Positions 47,417 through 60,000 of a stretch of DNA of 64,000 nt are shown piece by piece (position 1 is the first letter of the stretch; the number at the start of each line of letters is the position of its first letter). This stretch comes from Nomia melanderi. Lineage: Eukaryota > Arthropoda > Insecta > Hymenoptera > Halictidae. The position numbers were made by a program, and so were the translations under genes. The notes under the pieces are model-generated. The model saw nothing but the letters and a program-made list of their open reading frames with translations, made no database searches and was not told the DNA's origin. The DNA lies in the NCBI RefSeq assembly GCF_051020985.1, contig NW_027475138.1, positions 62,001-126,000 on the forward strand. The letters run 5' to 3'.

Positions 47417-50075
47417 GACGCTCAGGGTCAGTGAAAAATCCAATATATATCTGGTGATATCTCGGCTGATATTAGAGCTAGCGCAATAAATCAAAGTGAA
47501 TTATCTGCAGGGGGCCCTGGCGCATGAATCTGTGCCGCAGGAACGACCTCGGCCCACCAGGGGCCGAGAGAACCACCGTCTCATGGGGTCGGACTGTCAG
47601 GGTCATGGAAAAATCCAATATATATCTGGTGATATCTCGGGTACTATTAGAGATAGCGCACTAAATCAAAGTGCATTGTCTGCAGGAGGCCCTAGCGCAT
47701 GAATCTGTGCCGCAGGAACGACCTCGGCCCACCAGGGGCCGAGAAAACTACCGTCTCATGGGGTCGGACACTCAGGGTCAGGGAAAAATCCAATATATAT
47801 CTGGAGATATCTCGGGTGCTATTAGAGATAGGGCAATAAACCAAAGTGCATTGTCTGCAGGAGGCCCTGGTGCATGAATCTGGGCAGCGGGATCGACCTG
47901 GGACCACGAGGGACCGAGAAAACCATCGACACATGGGGCCGGACCGTCAGGGTCAAGGAAAAATCCAATATATATCTGATGATATCTCGGGTGCTATTAG
48001 AGATAGGGAAATAAATCAAAGTGCATTGTCTGCAGGAGGCCCTGGCGCATGAATCTGTGCAGCGGAAACGACCTCGGACCACCAGGGGCCGAGAAAACCA
48101 CCGTCTCATGGGGTCGAACTGTCAGGGTCAGGGAAAAATCCAATATATATCTGGCGATATCTCGGGTGCTATTACAGATAGCGCAATAAATCAAAGTGGA
48201 TTTTCTGCAGGAGGCCCTAGCGCATGAATCTGTGCAGCGGGAACGACCTCGGATCATCAGGGGCCGAGAAAACTACCGTCTCATGGGGTCGGACACTCAG
48301 GGTCAGGGAAAAATCCAATATATATCTGATGATATCTCGGGTGCTATTAGAGATAGCGAATTAAATCAAAGTGCATTGTCTGCAGGAGGCCCTAGCGCAT
48401 GAATCTCTGCCGCAGGAACGACCTCGGCCCACCAGGGGCCGAGAAAAGTACCGTCTCATGGGGTCGGACACTCAGGGTCAGGGAAAAATCCAATATATAT
48501 CTTTTGATATCTCGGGTGCTATTAGAGATAGCGAAATAAATCAAAGTGCATTGTCTGCATCAGGCCCTGCCGCATGAATCTGTGCAGCGGGAACGACCTC
48601 GGACCACCAGGGGCCGAGAAAACTACCGTCTCATGGGGCGGACCATCAGGGTCAGGGAAAAATCCAATATATATCTGGTGATATCTCGGGTGCTATTAGA
48701 GAAAGCGCAATAAATCAAAGTGAATTATCTGCAGGGGGACCTGGCGCATGAATCTGTGCAGCGGGAACGACCTGGGACCACCAGGGGCAGAGAAAACTAC
48801 CGCCTCATAGGGCGGACACTCAGGGTCAGGGAAAAATCCAATATATATCTGGAGATATCTCGGGTGCTATTAGAGATAGCGCAATAAACCAAAGTGCATT
48901 GTCTGCAGGTGGCCCTGGCGCATGAATCTGTGCAGCGGGAACGACATCGGACCACCAGGGGCCGAGAAAACCACCGTCTCTTGGGGTCGGACACTCAGGG
49001 TCAAGGAAAAATCCAATATATATCTTTTGATATCTCGGGTGCTATTAGAGATAGCGAAATAAATCAAAGTGCATTGTCTGCATCAGGCCCTGCCGCATGA
49101 ATCTGTGCAGCGGGAACGACCTCGGACCACCAGGGGCCGAGAAAACTACCGTCTCATGGGGCGGACCCTCAGGGTCAAGGAAAAATCCAATATATATCTT
49201 TTGATATCTCGGGTGCTATTAGAGATAGCGAAATAAATCAAAGTGTATTGTCTGCATGAGGCCCTGGCGCATGAATCTGTGCAGCGGGAACGACCTCGGG
49301 CCACCAGGGGCCGAGAAAACGACCATCTCATGGGGCCGGACACTCAGGGTCAGGGGAAAGTCCAATATATATCTGGAGATATCTCGGGTGCTATTAGCGG
49401 TAGCGCAATAAAGCAAAGTGCATTGTCTGCAGGAGGCCCTAGCGCATGAATCTGTGCTGCGCGATCGACCTCGCAGCACCGGGGGCCGAGAAAATCACCA
49501 TCTCATGGGGCCGGACTGTCAGGGTCTGGGAAAAATCCAATATAAAGCTGGTGATATCCCGGGTGCTATTACAGATAGCGCAATAAATCAAAGTGCATTA
49601 TCTATAGGAGGCCCTGGCGCATGAATCTGTGCAGCGGGAACGACCTCGGACCACCAGGGGCCGAGAAAACCACCGTCTCATGGGGTCGGACACTCAGGGT
49701 CAGGGAAAAATCCAATATAAATCTGGTGTTATCTCGGGTGCTATTACAGATAGCGCAATAAATCAAAGTGCATTGTCTGCAGGAGGCCCTGGTGCATGAA
49801 CCTGTGCAGCGCGATCGACCTCGGACCACCGGGGGCCGAGAAAATCACCGTCTCATGGGTCGGACACTCAGGGTCAGGGAAAAATCCAATATATATCTGA
49901 TGATATCTCGGGTGCTATTAGAGATAGCGCAATAAATCAAAGTGCATTGTCTGCAGGAGGCCCTAGCGCATGAATCTGTGCAGCGGGAACGACCTCGGAC
50001 CACCAGGGGCCGAGAAAACCACCGTCTCATGGGGTCGGACACTCAGGGTCAGGGAAAAATCCAATATACATCTGG
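47417..50075 (+). repeat. Region IV-a: GGGGTCGG / CCCTAGCGC variant monomers
   Basis: From here the typical unit has CTCATGGGGTCGGACACTC, GAGGCCCTAGCGC and the haplotype TTAGAGATAGCGC with GTGCATTGTCTGCAGG. Units with ATATATCTTTTGATATC occur near 48,495, 49,020 and 49,197. Positions about 48,200-48,720 match about 53,100-53,616 (offset 4,896). Positions about 49,075-50,070 match 53,622-54,617 (offset 4,547). The two-monomer difference (349 bp) means about 48,730-49,075 has no counterpart in the second copy. Confidence 0.8.
49454..49479 (+). other. Variant perfect inverted repeat GTGCTGCG / CGCAGCAC
   Basis: Arms of 8 bp (49,454-49,461 and 49,472-49,479) flank a 10-nt spacer containing CGATCG. 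The ordinary monomer has GTGCAGCG and CGGACCAC here, so both arms changed together. Identical copies lie at 54,001-54,026, 56,622-56,647 and 61,522-61,547, each followed by GGGGGCCGAGAAAATCACCA. Confidence 0.85.
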
Positions 50076-50139
50076 TGATATCGCGGGTGCTATTACAGAT
50101 AGAGCACTAAACCAAAGTGCATTGTCTGTAGGAGGCCCT

Positions 50140-51570
50140 GGCGCATGAATCTGTGCAGCGGGATCGACCTCGGACAACCAGGGGCCGAGAAAATCACCGT
50201 CTCATGGGGCCGGACTGTCAGGGTCAGGGAAAAATCCAATATATATCTGGTGATATCTAGGGTGCTATTAGAGATAGCGCAATAAATCAAAGTGAATTAT
50301 CTGCTGGGGGCCCTGGCCCACGAATCTGTGCAGCGGGGACGCTCACGGATCACCAGGGGCCGAGAAAACCACCGTCTCATGGGGCCGGGCACTCAGGGTC
50401 AGGGAAAAATCCAATATAAACCTGGTGATATCCCGGGTGCTATTAGAGTTAGCGCAATAAACCAAAGTGAATTATCTGCAGAAGGCCCTGGCGCATGAAT
50501 CTGTGCAGCGGCAACGACCTCGGACAACCAGGGGCCGAGAAAACCACCGACACATGAGGCCGGACACCCAAGGTCATGCAAAAATCCAGTATATATCTGG
50601 TGATATGTCGGGTGCTATTAGAGATAGCGCGATAAATCAAAGTGAATTATCTGCAGGAGGCCCTTGCGCATGAATCTGTGCCGCGGTAACGACGTGGGAC
50701 CACGAGGGACCGAGAAAACCATCGACACATGGGGCCGGACCGTCAGGGTCAAGGAAAAATCCAATATATATCTGGTGATATCTAGTGTGCTATTAGACAT
50801 AGGGAAATAAATCAAAGTGCATTGTCTGCAGGAGGCCCTGGCGCATGAATCTGTGCAGCGGAATCGACCTCGGACAACCAGGGGCCGAGAAAATCACCGT
50901 CTCATGGGGCCGGACTGTCAGGGTCAGGGAAAAATCCAATATATATCTGGTGATATCTAGGGTGCTATTAGAGATAGCGCAATAAATCAAAGTGAATTAT
51001 CTGCTGGGGGCCCTGGCCCACGAATCTGTGCAGCGGGGACGCTCACGGACCACCAGGGGCCGAGAAAACCACCGTCTCATGGGGCCGGGCACTCAGGGTC
51101 AGGGAAAAATCCAATATAAACCTGGTGATATCCCGGGTGCTATTAGAGTTAGCGCAATAAACCAAAGTGAATTATCTGCAGAAGGCCCTGGCGCATGAAT
51201 CTGTGCAGCGGCAACGACCTCGGACAACCAGGGGCCGAGAAAACCACCGACACATGAGGCCGGACACCCAAGTTCATGCAAAAATCCAGTATATATCTGG
51301 TGATATGTCGGGTGCTATTAGAGATAGCGCGATAAATCAAAGTGAATTATCTGCAGGAGGCCCTTGCGCATGAATCTGTGCCGCGGTAACGACGTGGGAC
51401 CACGAGGGACCGAGAAAACCATCGACACATGGGGCCGGACCGTCAGGGTCAAGGAAAAGTCCAATATATATCTGGTGATATCTAGTGTGCTATTAGACAT
51501 AGGGAAATAAATCAAAGTGCATTGTCTGCAGGAGGCCCTGGCGCATGAATCTGTGCAGCGGAATCGACCT
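50140..51570 (+). repeat. Tandem 4-mer HOR (700 bp), two copies
   Basis: Positions about 50,140-50,870 and 50,840-51,570 align at exactly 700 bp. Shared private markers are CTGCTGGGGGCCCTGGCCCACG, GGGGACGCTCACGGA, ATATAAACCTGG, ATTAGAGTTAGCGC, CCGCGGTAACGACGTGGGACC and TATTAGACATAGGGAAATAA. Differences are single bases, for example GGTCATGCA against GTTCATGCA. Parts recur near 54,955-55,200 and 62,534-62,690. Confidence 0.9.
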
Positions 51571-51634
51571 CGGACCACCAGGGGCCGAGAAAATCACCGT
51601 CTCATGGGGCCGGACTGTCAGGGTCAGGGAAAAA

Positions 51635-52560
51635 TCCAATATATATCTGGTGATATCTCGGGTGCTATTAGAGATAGCGCAATAAATAAAAGTGAATTAA
51701 CTGCAGGGCGCCCTGTCGCATGAATCTGTGCAGCGGGAACCACCACGGACCACCAGGGGCCGAGAAAATCACCGTCTCGTGGGGCCGGACTGTCAGGTTC
51801 GGGGAAAAATCCAATATATATCTGGTGATATCTCGGGTGCTATTAGAGATAGCGCAATAAATCAAAGTGCATTGTCTGTAGGAGGCACTGGCGAATGAAT
51901 CTGTGCAGCAGGAACGACCTCGGTCCACCAGGGGCCGAGGAAATTACAGATATCCGGAATCCGTCACCCAAGGTCATGTAAAAATCCAGCATATATCTGG
52001 TGATATCTCGGGTTCTCTTACAGATAGCGCAATAAACCAAAGTGCCTTGTCTGCGGGAGGCCCTGGCGCATGAATCTGTGCAGCGGCAACGACATCGGAC
52101 CACCAGGAGCCGAGGAAATCACCGCCTCATGGGGCCGGACTGTCAGGGTCAGGGAAAAGTCCTATATATATCTGGTGATATCTCGGGTGCTATTAGAGAT
52201 AGCGCAATAAATCAAAGTGAATTATCTGCAGGGCGCCCTGTCGCATTAATCTGTGCAGCGGGAACCACCTCGGACCACCAGGGGCCGAGAAAGCCACCGT
52301 CTCATGGGGCTGGACTGTCAGGGTCAGGGAAAAATCCATTATATATCTTGTGATATCTCGGGTGCTATTACAGATAGCGCTATAAATCAAAGTGCATTGT
52401 CTGTAGGAGGCCCGGCCGCGTCAATCTGGGCAGCGGGAACGACCTCGGACCACCAGGGGCCGAGACAACCACAGTCTAATGGGGCCGGACACTCAGGGTC
52501 AGTGAAAAATCCAATATATATCTGGCGATATCTCGGGTGCTATTACAGATAGCGCAATAA
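51635..52560 (+). repeat. Displaced ~0.9-kb block matching 36,420-37,340
   Basis: This block aligns to macro-repeat copy 1 at a constant offset of 15,217 bp (87 monomers less 8). It includes the private AATAAATAAAAGTG and TTAACTGCAGG marker of the middle trimer, the type B patch at 51,939, GCAGGGCGCCCTGTCGC and GGCCCGGCCGCGTCAATC. On the left it abuts the 50,140 4-mer array. On the right, at about 52,525-52,565, it switches to sequence matching 48,150. Because copy 2 lacks the marked trimer, the closest relative is copy 1. Confidence 0.85.
51939..51997 (+). repeat. Type B diverged monomer, last copy in window
   Basis: The patch belongs to the ACAGATATCCGGAATCC subtype of clusters 4 and 5 and lies 15,217 bp from its closest match at 36,722. 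No type B unit follows up to 64,000. Confidence 0.85.
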
Positions 52561-53099
52561 ATCAAAGTGGATTTTCTGCAGGAGGCCCTAGCGCATGAAT
52601 CTGTGCAGCGGGAACGACCTCGGATCATCAGGGGCCGAGAAAACTACCGTCTCATGGGGTCGGACACTCAGGGTCAGGGAAAAATCCAATATATATCTGG
52701 TGATATCTCGGGTGCTATTAGGGATAGCGCAATAAATCAAAGTGCATTGTCTGCAGGAGGGCCTGGCGCATGAATCTGTGCAGCGGGAACGACCTCGGAC
52801 CACAAAGGACCGAGAAAACCATCGACACATGGGGCCGGACTCTCAGGGTCAAGCAAAAATCCAATATATTTCTGGTGATAACTCGGGTGCTATTAGAGAT
52901 AGCGAATTAAATCAAAGTACATTGTCTGTAGGAGGCCCCGGCGCATGAATCTGTGTAGCGGGATCGACCTCGGACCACTAGGGGCCGAGAAAATCATTGT
53001 CCCATGGGGCCGGACTGTCAGGGTCAGGGAAAAATCCAATATATATCTGGCGATATCTCGGGTGCTATTGCAGATAGCGCAATAAATAAAAGTGCATTG

Positions 53100-54620
53100 T
53101 CTGCAGGAGGCCCTAGCGCATGAATCTGTGCAGCGGGAACGACCTCGGATCACCAGGGGCCGAGAGAACCACCGTCTCATGGGGTCGGACTGTCAGGGTC
53201 AGGGAAAAATCCAATATATATCTGGTGATATCTCGGGTGCTATTAGAGATAGCGCACTAAATCAAAGTGCATTGTCTGCAGGAGGCCCTAGCGAATGAAT
53301 CTCTGCCGCAGGAACGACCTCGGCCCACCAGGGGCCGAGAAAAGTACCGTCTCATGGGGTCGGACACTCAGGGTCAGGGAAAAATCCAATATATATCTTT
53401 TGATATCTCGGGTGCTATTAGAGATAGCGAAATAAATCAAAGTGCATTGTCTGCATCAGGCCCTGCCGCATGAATCTGTGCAGCGGGAACGACCTCGGAC
53501 CACCAGGGGCCGAGAAAACTACCGTCTCATGGGGCGGACCATCAGGGTCAGGGAAAAATCCAATATATATCTGGTGATATCTCGGGTGCTATTAGAGAAA
53601 GCGCAATAAATCAAAGTGAATTGTCTGCATCAGGCCCTGCCGCATGAATCTGTGCAGCGGGAACGACCTCGGACCACCAGGGGCCGAGAAAACTACCGTC
53701 TCATGGGGCGGATCCTCAGGGTCAAGGAAAAATCCAATATATATCTTTTGATATCTCGGGTGCTATTAGAGATAGCGAAATAAATCAAAGTGTATTGTCT
53801 GCATGAGGCCCTGGCGCATGAATCTGTGCAGCGGGAACGACCTCGGACCACCAGGGGCCGAGAAAACGACCATCTCATGGGGCCGGACACTCAGGGTCAG
53901 GGGAAAGTCCAATATATATCTGGAGACATCTCGGGTGCTATTAGCGGTAGCGCAATAAACCAAAGTGCATTGTCTGCAGGAGGCCCTAGCGCATGAATCT
54001 GTGCTGCGCGATCGACCTCGCAGCACCGGGGGCCGAGAAAATCACCATCTCATGGGGCCGGACTGTCAGGGTCTGGGAAAAATCCAATATAAAGCTGGTG
54101 ATATCCCGGGTGCTATTACAGATAGCGCAATAAATCAAAGTGCATTATCTATAGGAGGCCCTGGCGCATGAATCTGTGCAGCGGGAACGACCTCGGACCA
54201 CCAGGGGCCGAGAAAACCACCGTCTCATGGGGTCGGAGACTCAGGGTCAGGGAAAAATCCAATATAAATCTGGTGTTATCTCGGGTGCTATTACAGATAG
54301 CGCAATAAATCAAAGTGCATTGTCTGCAGGAGGCCCTGGTGCATGAACCTGTGCAGCGCGATCGACCTCGGACCACCGGGGGCCGAGAAAAACACCGTCT
54401 CATGGGTCGGACACTCAGGGTCAGGGAAAAATCCAATATATATCTGATGATATCTCGGGTGCTATTAGAGATAGCGCAATAAATCAAAGTGCATTGTCTG
54501 CAGGAGGCCCTAGCGCATGAATCTGTGCAGCGGAAACGACCTCGGACCACCAGGGGCCGAGAAAACCACCGTCTCATGGGGTCGGACACTCAGGGTCAGG
54601 GAAAAATCCAATATATATCT
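53100..54620 (+). repeat. Second copy of the 48.2-50.07 kb segment
   Basis: This matches region IV-a at offsets 4,896 and then 4,547, the change marking loss of two monomers. It includes TCTCTGCCGCAGG, two ATATATCTTTTGATATC units (about 53,395 and 53,745) and the GTGCTGCG inverted-repeat monomer at 54,001. Confidence 0.85.
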
Positions 54621-56075
54621 GGTGATATCTTGGGTGCTATTACAGATAGCGCAATAAATCAAAGTGGATTGTCTGCAGGAGGCCCTAGCGCATGAATCTG
54701 TGCAGCGGGAACGACCTCGGATCATCAGGGGCCGAGAAAACAACCGTCTCATGGGGTCGGACACTCAGGGTCAGGGAAAAGTCCAATATATATCTGGTGA
54801 TATCTCGGGTGCTATTAGAGATAGCGCAATAAACCAAAGTGCATTGTCTGCAGGAGGCCCTGGCGCATGAAACTGTGCAGCGGGAACGTCCTCGGACCAC
54901 CAGGGGCCGAGAAAACCACCGTCTCATGGGGTCGGACACTCAGGGTCAGGGAAAAATCCAATATAAACCTGGTGATATCCCGGGTGCTATTAGAGTTAGC
55001 GCAATAAATCAAAGTGAATTATCTGCAGGGGGCCCTGGCGCATGAATCTGTGCAGCGGGATCGACCTCGGACCACGAGGGACCGAGAAAACCATCGACAC
55101 ATGGGGCCGGACCGTCAGGGTCAAGGAAAAATCCAATATATATCTGGTGATATCTAGTGTGCTATTAGACATAGGGAAATAAATCAAAGTGCATTGTCTG
55201 CAGGAGGCCCTGGCGCATGAATCTGTGCAGCGGAATCGACCTCGGACCACCAGGGGCCGAGAAAACCACCGTCTCATGGGGTCGAACTGTCAGGGTCAGG
55301 GAAAAATCCAATATATATCTGGTGATATCTTGGGTGCTATTATAGATAGCTCAATAAATCAAAGTGCATTGTCTGCAGGAGGCCCTAGCGCATGAATCTG
55401 TGCACCGGGAACGACCTCGGACCACCAGAGGCCGAGAAAACTACCGTCTCATGGGGCGGACACTCAGGGTCAGGGAAAAATCCAATATATATCTGGTGAT
55501 ATCTCGGGTGCTATTAGAGATAGCGCAGTAAATCAAAGTGCATTGTCTGCAGGAGGCCCTGGCGCATGAATCTGTGCAGCGGGAATGACCTCGGACCACA
55601 AAGGACCGAGAAAACCATCGACACATGGGGCCGGACTCTCAGGGTCAAGCAAAAATCCAATATATATCTGGTGATATCTCGGGTGCTATTAGAGATAGCG
55701 AATTAAATCAAAGTACATTGTCGGCAGGAGGCCCTGGCGCATGAATCTGTGCAGCGGGAACTACCTCGGACCACCGGGGGCCGAGAAAATCACCGTCTCA
55801 TGGGTCGGACACTCAGGGTCAGGGAAAAATCCAATATATATCTGATGATATCTCGGGTGCTATTAGAGATAGCGCAATAAATCAAAGTGCATTGTCTGCA
55901 GGAGGCCCTGGCGCATGAATCTGTGCAGCGGGATCGATCTCGGACCACCAGGGGCCGAGAAAATCACCGTCTCATGGGGCCGGACTGTCAGGGTCAGGGA
56001 AAAATCCAATATATATCTGGTGGTATCTCGGGTGCTATTAGAGACAGCGCAATAAACCAAAGTGAATTATCTATA
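54620..56075 (+). repeat. Region IV-b: monomers with scattered shared variants
   Basis: There is no complete higher-order unit. Short matches include ACCACAAAGGACCGAG near 55,597 with 52,801 (offset about 2,796), CCTGGTGATATCCCGGG near 54,967 with 50,419, and GACATAGGGAAATAA near 55,168 with 50,795 and 51,495. Only satellite sequence is present. Confidence 0.7.
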
Positions 56076-56940
56076 GGAGGCCCTGGCGCAAGAATCTGAG
56101 CAGAGGGGACGACCTCAGACCACCAGGGGCCGAGAAAACCACCGTCTCATGGGGTCGGACACTCAGGGTCAGGGAAAAAGCCAATATATATCTGGTGATA
56201 TCTCAGGTGCTATTAGAGAAAGCGCAATAAATCAAAGTGAATTATCTGCAGGGGGACCTTGCGCATGAATCTGTGCAGCGGGATCGACCTCGGACCACGA
56301 GGGACCGAGAAAACCATCGACAAATGGGGCCGCACCGTCAGGGTCAAGGAAAAATCCAATATATATCTTTTGATATCTCGGGTGCTATTAGAGATAGCGA
56401 AATAAATCAAAGTGCATTGTCTGCATGAGGCCCTGGCGCATGAATCTGTGCAGCGGGAACGACCTCGGACCACCAGGGGCCGAGAAAACTACCGTCTCAT
56501 GGGGAGGACCCTCAGGGTCAAGGAAAAATCCAATATATATCTGGAGATATCTCGGGTGCTATTAGAGGTAGCGCAATAAACCAAAGTGCATTGTCTGCAG
56601 GAGGCCCTAGCGCATGAATCTGTGCTGCGCGATCGACCTCGCAGCACCGGGGGCCGAGAAAATCACCATCTCATGGGGCCGGACTGTCAGGGTCTGGGAA
56701 AAATCCAATATAAAGCTGGTGATATACCGGGTGCTATTACAGATAGCGCAATAAATCAAAGTGCATTGTCTGCAGGAGGCCCTGCTGCATGAATCTGTGC
56801 AGCGGGAACGACCTCGGACGACCAGGGGCAGAGAAAACCACCGTCTCATGGGGTCGGACTGTCAGGGTCAGGGCAAAATCCAATATATATCTGGTGATAT
56901 CTCGGGTGCTATTAGAGATAGCGCAATAAATCAAAGTGCA
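56075..56940 (+). repeat. Five-monomer block, copy 1
   Basis: This block matches 60,975-61,840 at exactly 4,900 bp (28 monomers). Markers are GGCGCAAGAATCTGAGCAGAGGGGAC, AAAAAGCCAATAT, ATCGACAAATGG, CATGGGGAGGACCC, the GTGCTGCG inverted repeat and GATATACCGGG. The flanks on both sides differ, so it is an isolated shared block inside unlike neighbours. Confidence 0.85.
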
Positions 56941-58136
56941 TTGTCTGCAGGAGGCCCTGGCGCATGAATCTGTGCAGCGGGAACGACCTCGGATCATCAG
57001 GGGCCGAGAAAACTACCGTCTCATGGGGTCGGACACTCAGGGTCAGGGAAAAGTCCAATATATATCTAGTGATATCTCGGGTGCTATTAGAGATAGCACA
57101 ATAAACCAAAGTGCATTGTCTGCAGGAGGCCCTGGCGCATGAATCTGTGCAGCGGGAACGACCTCGGCCCACCAGGGGCCGAGAAAACCACCGTCCCATG
57201 GGGCCGGACACTCAGGGTCATGGAAAAATCCAATATATATCTGGTGATATCTCGGGTGCTATTAGAGATAGCGCAATAAATCAAAGTGAATTATCTGCAG
57301 GGGGCCCTGGCCCATGAATCTGTGCAGCGGGAACGCTCACGGACCACCAGGGGCCGAGAAAACCACCGTCTCATGGGGCCGGATACTCAGGGTCAGGGAA
57401 AAATCCAATATAAAGCTGGTGATATCTCGGGTGCTATTACAGATAGCGCAATAAATCAAAGTGAATTATCTGCAGGGGGACCTTGCGCATGAATCTGTGC
57501 AGCGGAATCGACCTCGGACCACCAGGGGCCGAGAAAACCACCGTCTCATGGGGTCGAACTGTCAGGGTCAGGGAAAAATCCAATATATATCTGGTGATAT
57601 CTCGGGTGCTATTAGAGATAGGGAAATATATCAAAGTGCATTGTCTGCAGGAGGGCCTGGCGCATGAATCTGTGCAGCGGGAACTACCTCGGACGACCAG
57701 GGGCCGAGAAAACCTCCGTCTCATGGTTTGGGACACTCAGGGTCAGGGAAAAATCCAATATATATCTGGTGATTTCTCGGGTGCTATTAGAGATAGCGCA
57801 ATAAATCAAAGTGAATTATCTGCAGGGAGCCCTGGCGCATGAATCAGTGCAGCGGGAACGACCTCGGACGACCAGGGGCAGAGAAAACCACCGTCTCATG
57901 GGGTCGGACTGTCAGGGTCAGGGAAAAATCCAATATATATCTGGTGACATCTCGGGTGCTATTAGAGATAGCGCAATAAATCAAAGTGCATTGTCTGCAG
58001 TAGGCCCTGGCCCATGAATCTGTGCAGCGGGGACGCTCACGGACCACCAGGGGCCGAGAAAACCACCGTCTCATGGGGCCGGGCACTCAGGGTCAGGGAA
58101 AAATCCAATATAAATCTGGTGATATCCCGGGTGATA

Positions 58137-60000
58137 TTAGTGATAGTGCAATAAATCAAAGTGCATTGTCTGCAGGAGACCCTGGCGCATGAATCTGTGC
58201 AGCGGGACCGACCTCGGACCACCAGGGGCCGAGAAAATCATTGTCTCATGGGGCCGGACTGTCAGGGTCAGGGAAATATCCAATATATATCTGGTGACAT
58301 CTCGGGTGCTATTAGAGATACCGCAATAAGTCAAAGTGAATTATCTGCTGGGGGCCCTGGCGCATGAATCTGTGCAGCTGGAACGACCTCGGACCACCAG
58401 GGGCCGAGAAAACCACCGTCTCATGGGGTCGGACTGTCAGGGTCAGGGAAAAATCCAATATATATCTGGTGATATCTCGGGTGCTATTAGAGATAGCGCT
58501 ATAAACCAAAGTGAATTATCTATAGGAGGTCCTGGCGCATGAATCTGTGCAGCGGGAACGACCTCGGACCACCAGGGGCCGAGAAAACCACCGTCTCATG
58601 GGGTCGGACACTCAGGGTCAATGAAAAATCCAATATATATCTGGTGATATCTCGGGTGCTATTATAGATAGCGCAATAAATCAAAGTGCATTGTCTGTAG
58701 GAGGCCCCGGCGCATGAATCTGTGCAGCGGGATCGACCTCGGACCACCAGGGGCCGAGAAAATCATTGTCTCATGGGGCCCGACTGTCAGGGTCAGGGAA
58801 ATATCCAATATATATCTGGTGACATCTCGGGTGCTATTAGAGATACCGCAATAAGTCAAAGTGAATTATCTGCTGGGGGCCCTGGCGCATGAATCTGTGC
58901 AGCTGGAACGACCTCGGACCACCAGGGGCCGAGAAAACCACCGTCTCATGGGGTCGGACTGTCAGGGTCAGGGAAAAATCCAATATATATCTGGTGATAT
59001 CTCGGGTGCTATTAGAGAAAGCGCAATCAATCAAAGTAAATTATCTGCAGGGTGCCCTGGCGCATGAAGCTGTGCAGCGGGAACGACCACGGACCACCAG
59101 GGGCCGAGAAAATCACCGTCTCATGGGGCCGGACTGTCAGGGTCAGGGAAAAATCCAATATATATCTGGTGATATCTCGGGTGCTATTAGAGATAGCGCA
59201 ATAAACCGAAGTGAATTATCTATAGGAGGTCCTGGCGCATGAATCTGTTCAGCGGGAACGACCTCGGACCACCAGGGGCCGAGAAAACCACCGTCTCATG
59301 GGGTCGGACACTCAGGGTCAATGAAAAATCCAATATATATCTGGTGATATCTCGGGTGCTATTATAGATAGCGCAATAAATCAAAGTGCATTGTCTGTAG
59401 GAGGCCCCGGCGCATGAATCTGTGCAGCGGGATCGACCTCGGACCACCAGGGGCCGAGAAAATCATTGTCTCATGGGGCCGGACTGTCAGGGTCAGGGAA
59501 ATATCCAATATATATCTGGTGACATCTCGGGTGCTATTAGAGATACCGCAATAAGTCAAAGTGAATTATCTGCTGGGGGCCCTGGCGCATGAATCTGTGC
59601 AGCTGGAACGACCTCGGACCACCAGGGGCCGAGAAAACCACCGTCTCATGGGGTCGGACTGTCAGGGTCAGGGAAAAACCCAAAATATATATCTGGTGAT
59701 ATCTCGGGTGCTATTAGAGAAAGCGCAATCAATCTAAGTAAATTATCTGCAGGGTGCCCTGGCGCATGAAGCTGTGCAGCGGGAACGACCACGGACCACC
59801 AGGGGCCGAGAAAATCACCGTCTCATGGGGCCGGACTGTCAGGGTCAGGGAAAAATCCAATATATATCTGGTGATATCTCGGGTGCTATTAGAGATAGCG
59901 CAATAAACCGAAGTGAATTATCTATAGGAGGTCCTGGCGCATGAATCTGTTCAGCGGGAACGACCTCGGACCACCAGGGGCCGAGAAAACCAGCGTCTCA
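58137..60000 (+). repeat. Tandem 4-mer HOR (700-702 bp), two copies plus partial ends
   Basis: Units at about 58,520-59,219 and 59,220-59,921 share CTATAGGAGGTCCTGGCGC, CAATGAAAAATCC, GGAGGCCCCGG, AATCATTGTCTCATGG, GATACCGCAATAAGTC and GGGTGCCCTGGCGCATGAAGC. The second unit is 2 bp longer because of CCCAAAATATATATC near 59,683. A third copy starts at about 59,922 and diverges near 60,020. A partial copy precedes the first (58,137-58,519). Confidence 0.9.

Noticed and set aside
50159..50172. RNA polymerase III B box in the GGATCGACCTC variant
   Set aside because: It matches GWTCRANNC at 8 of 9 positions only. The upstream TGGCGCATG is an imperfect A box, and no terminator T-run or tRNA-like fold follows. 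Most monomers have GGAACGACC, which matches worse.
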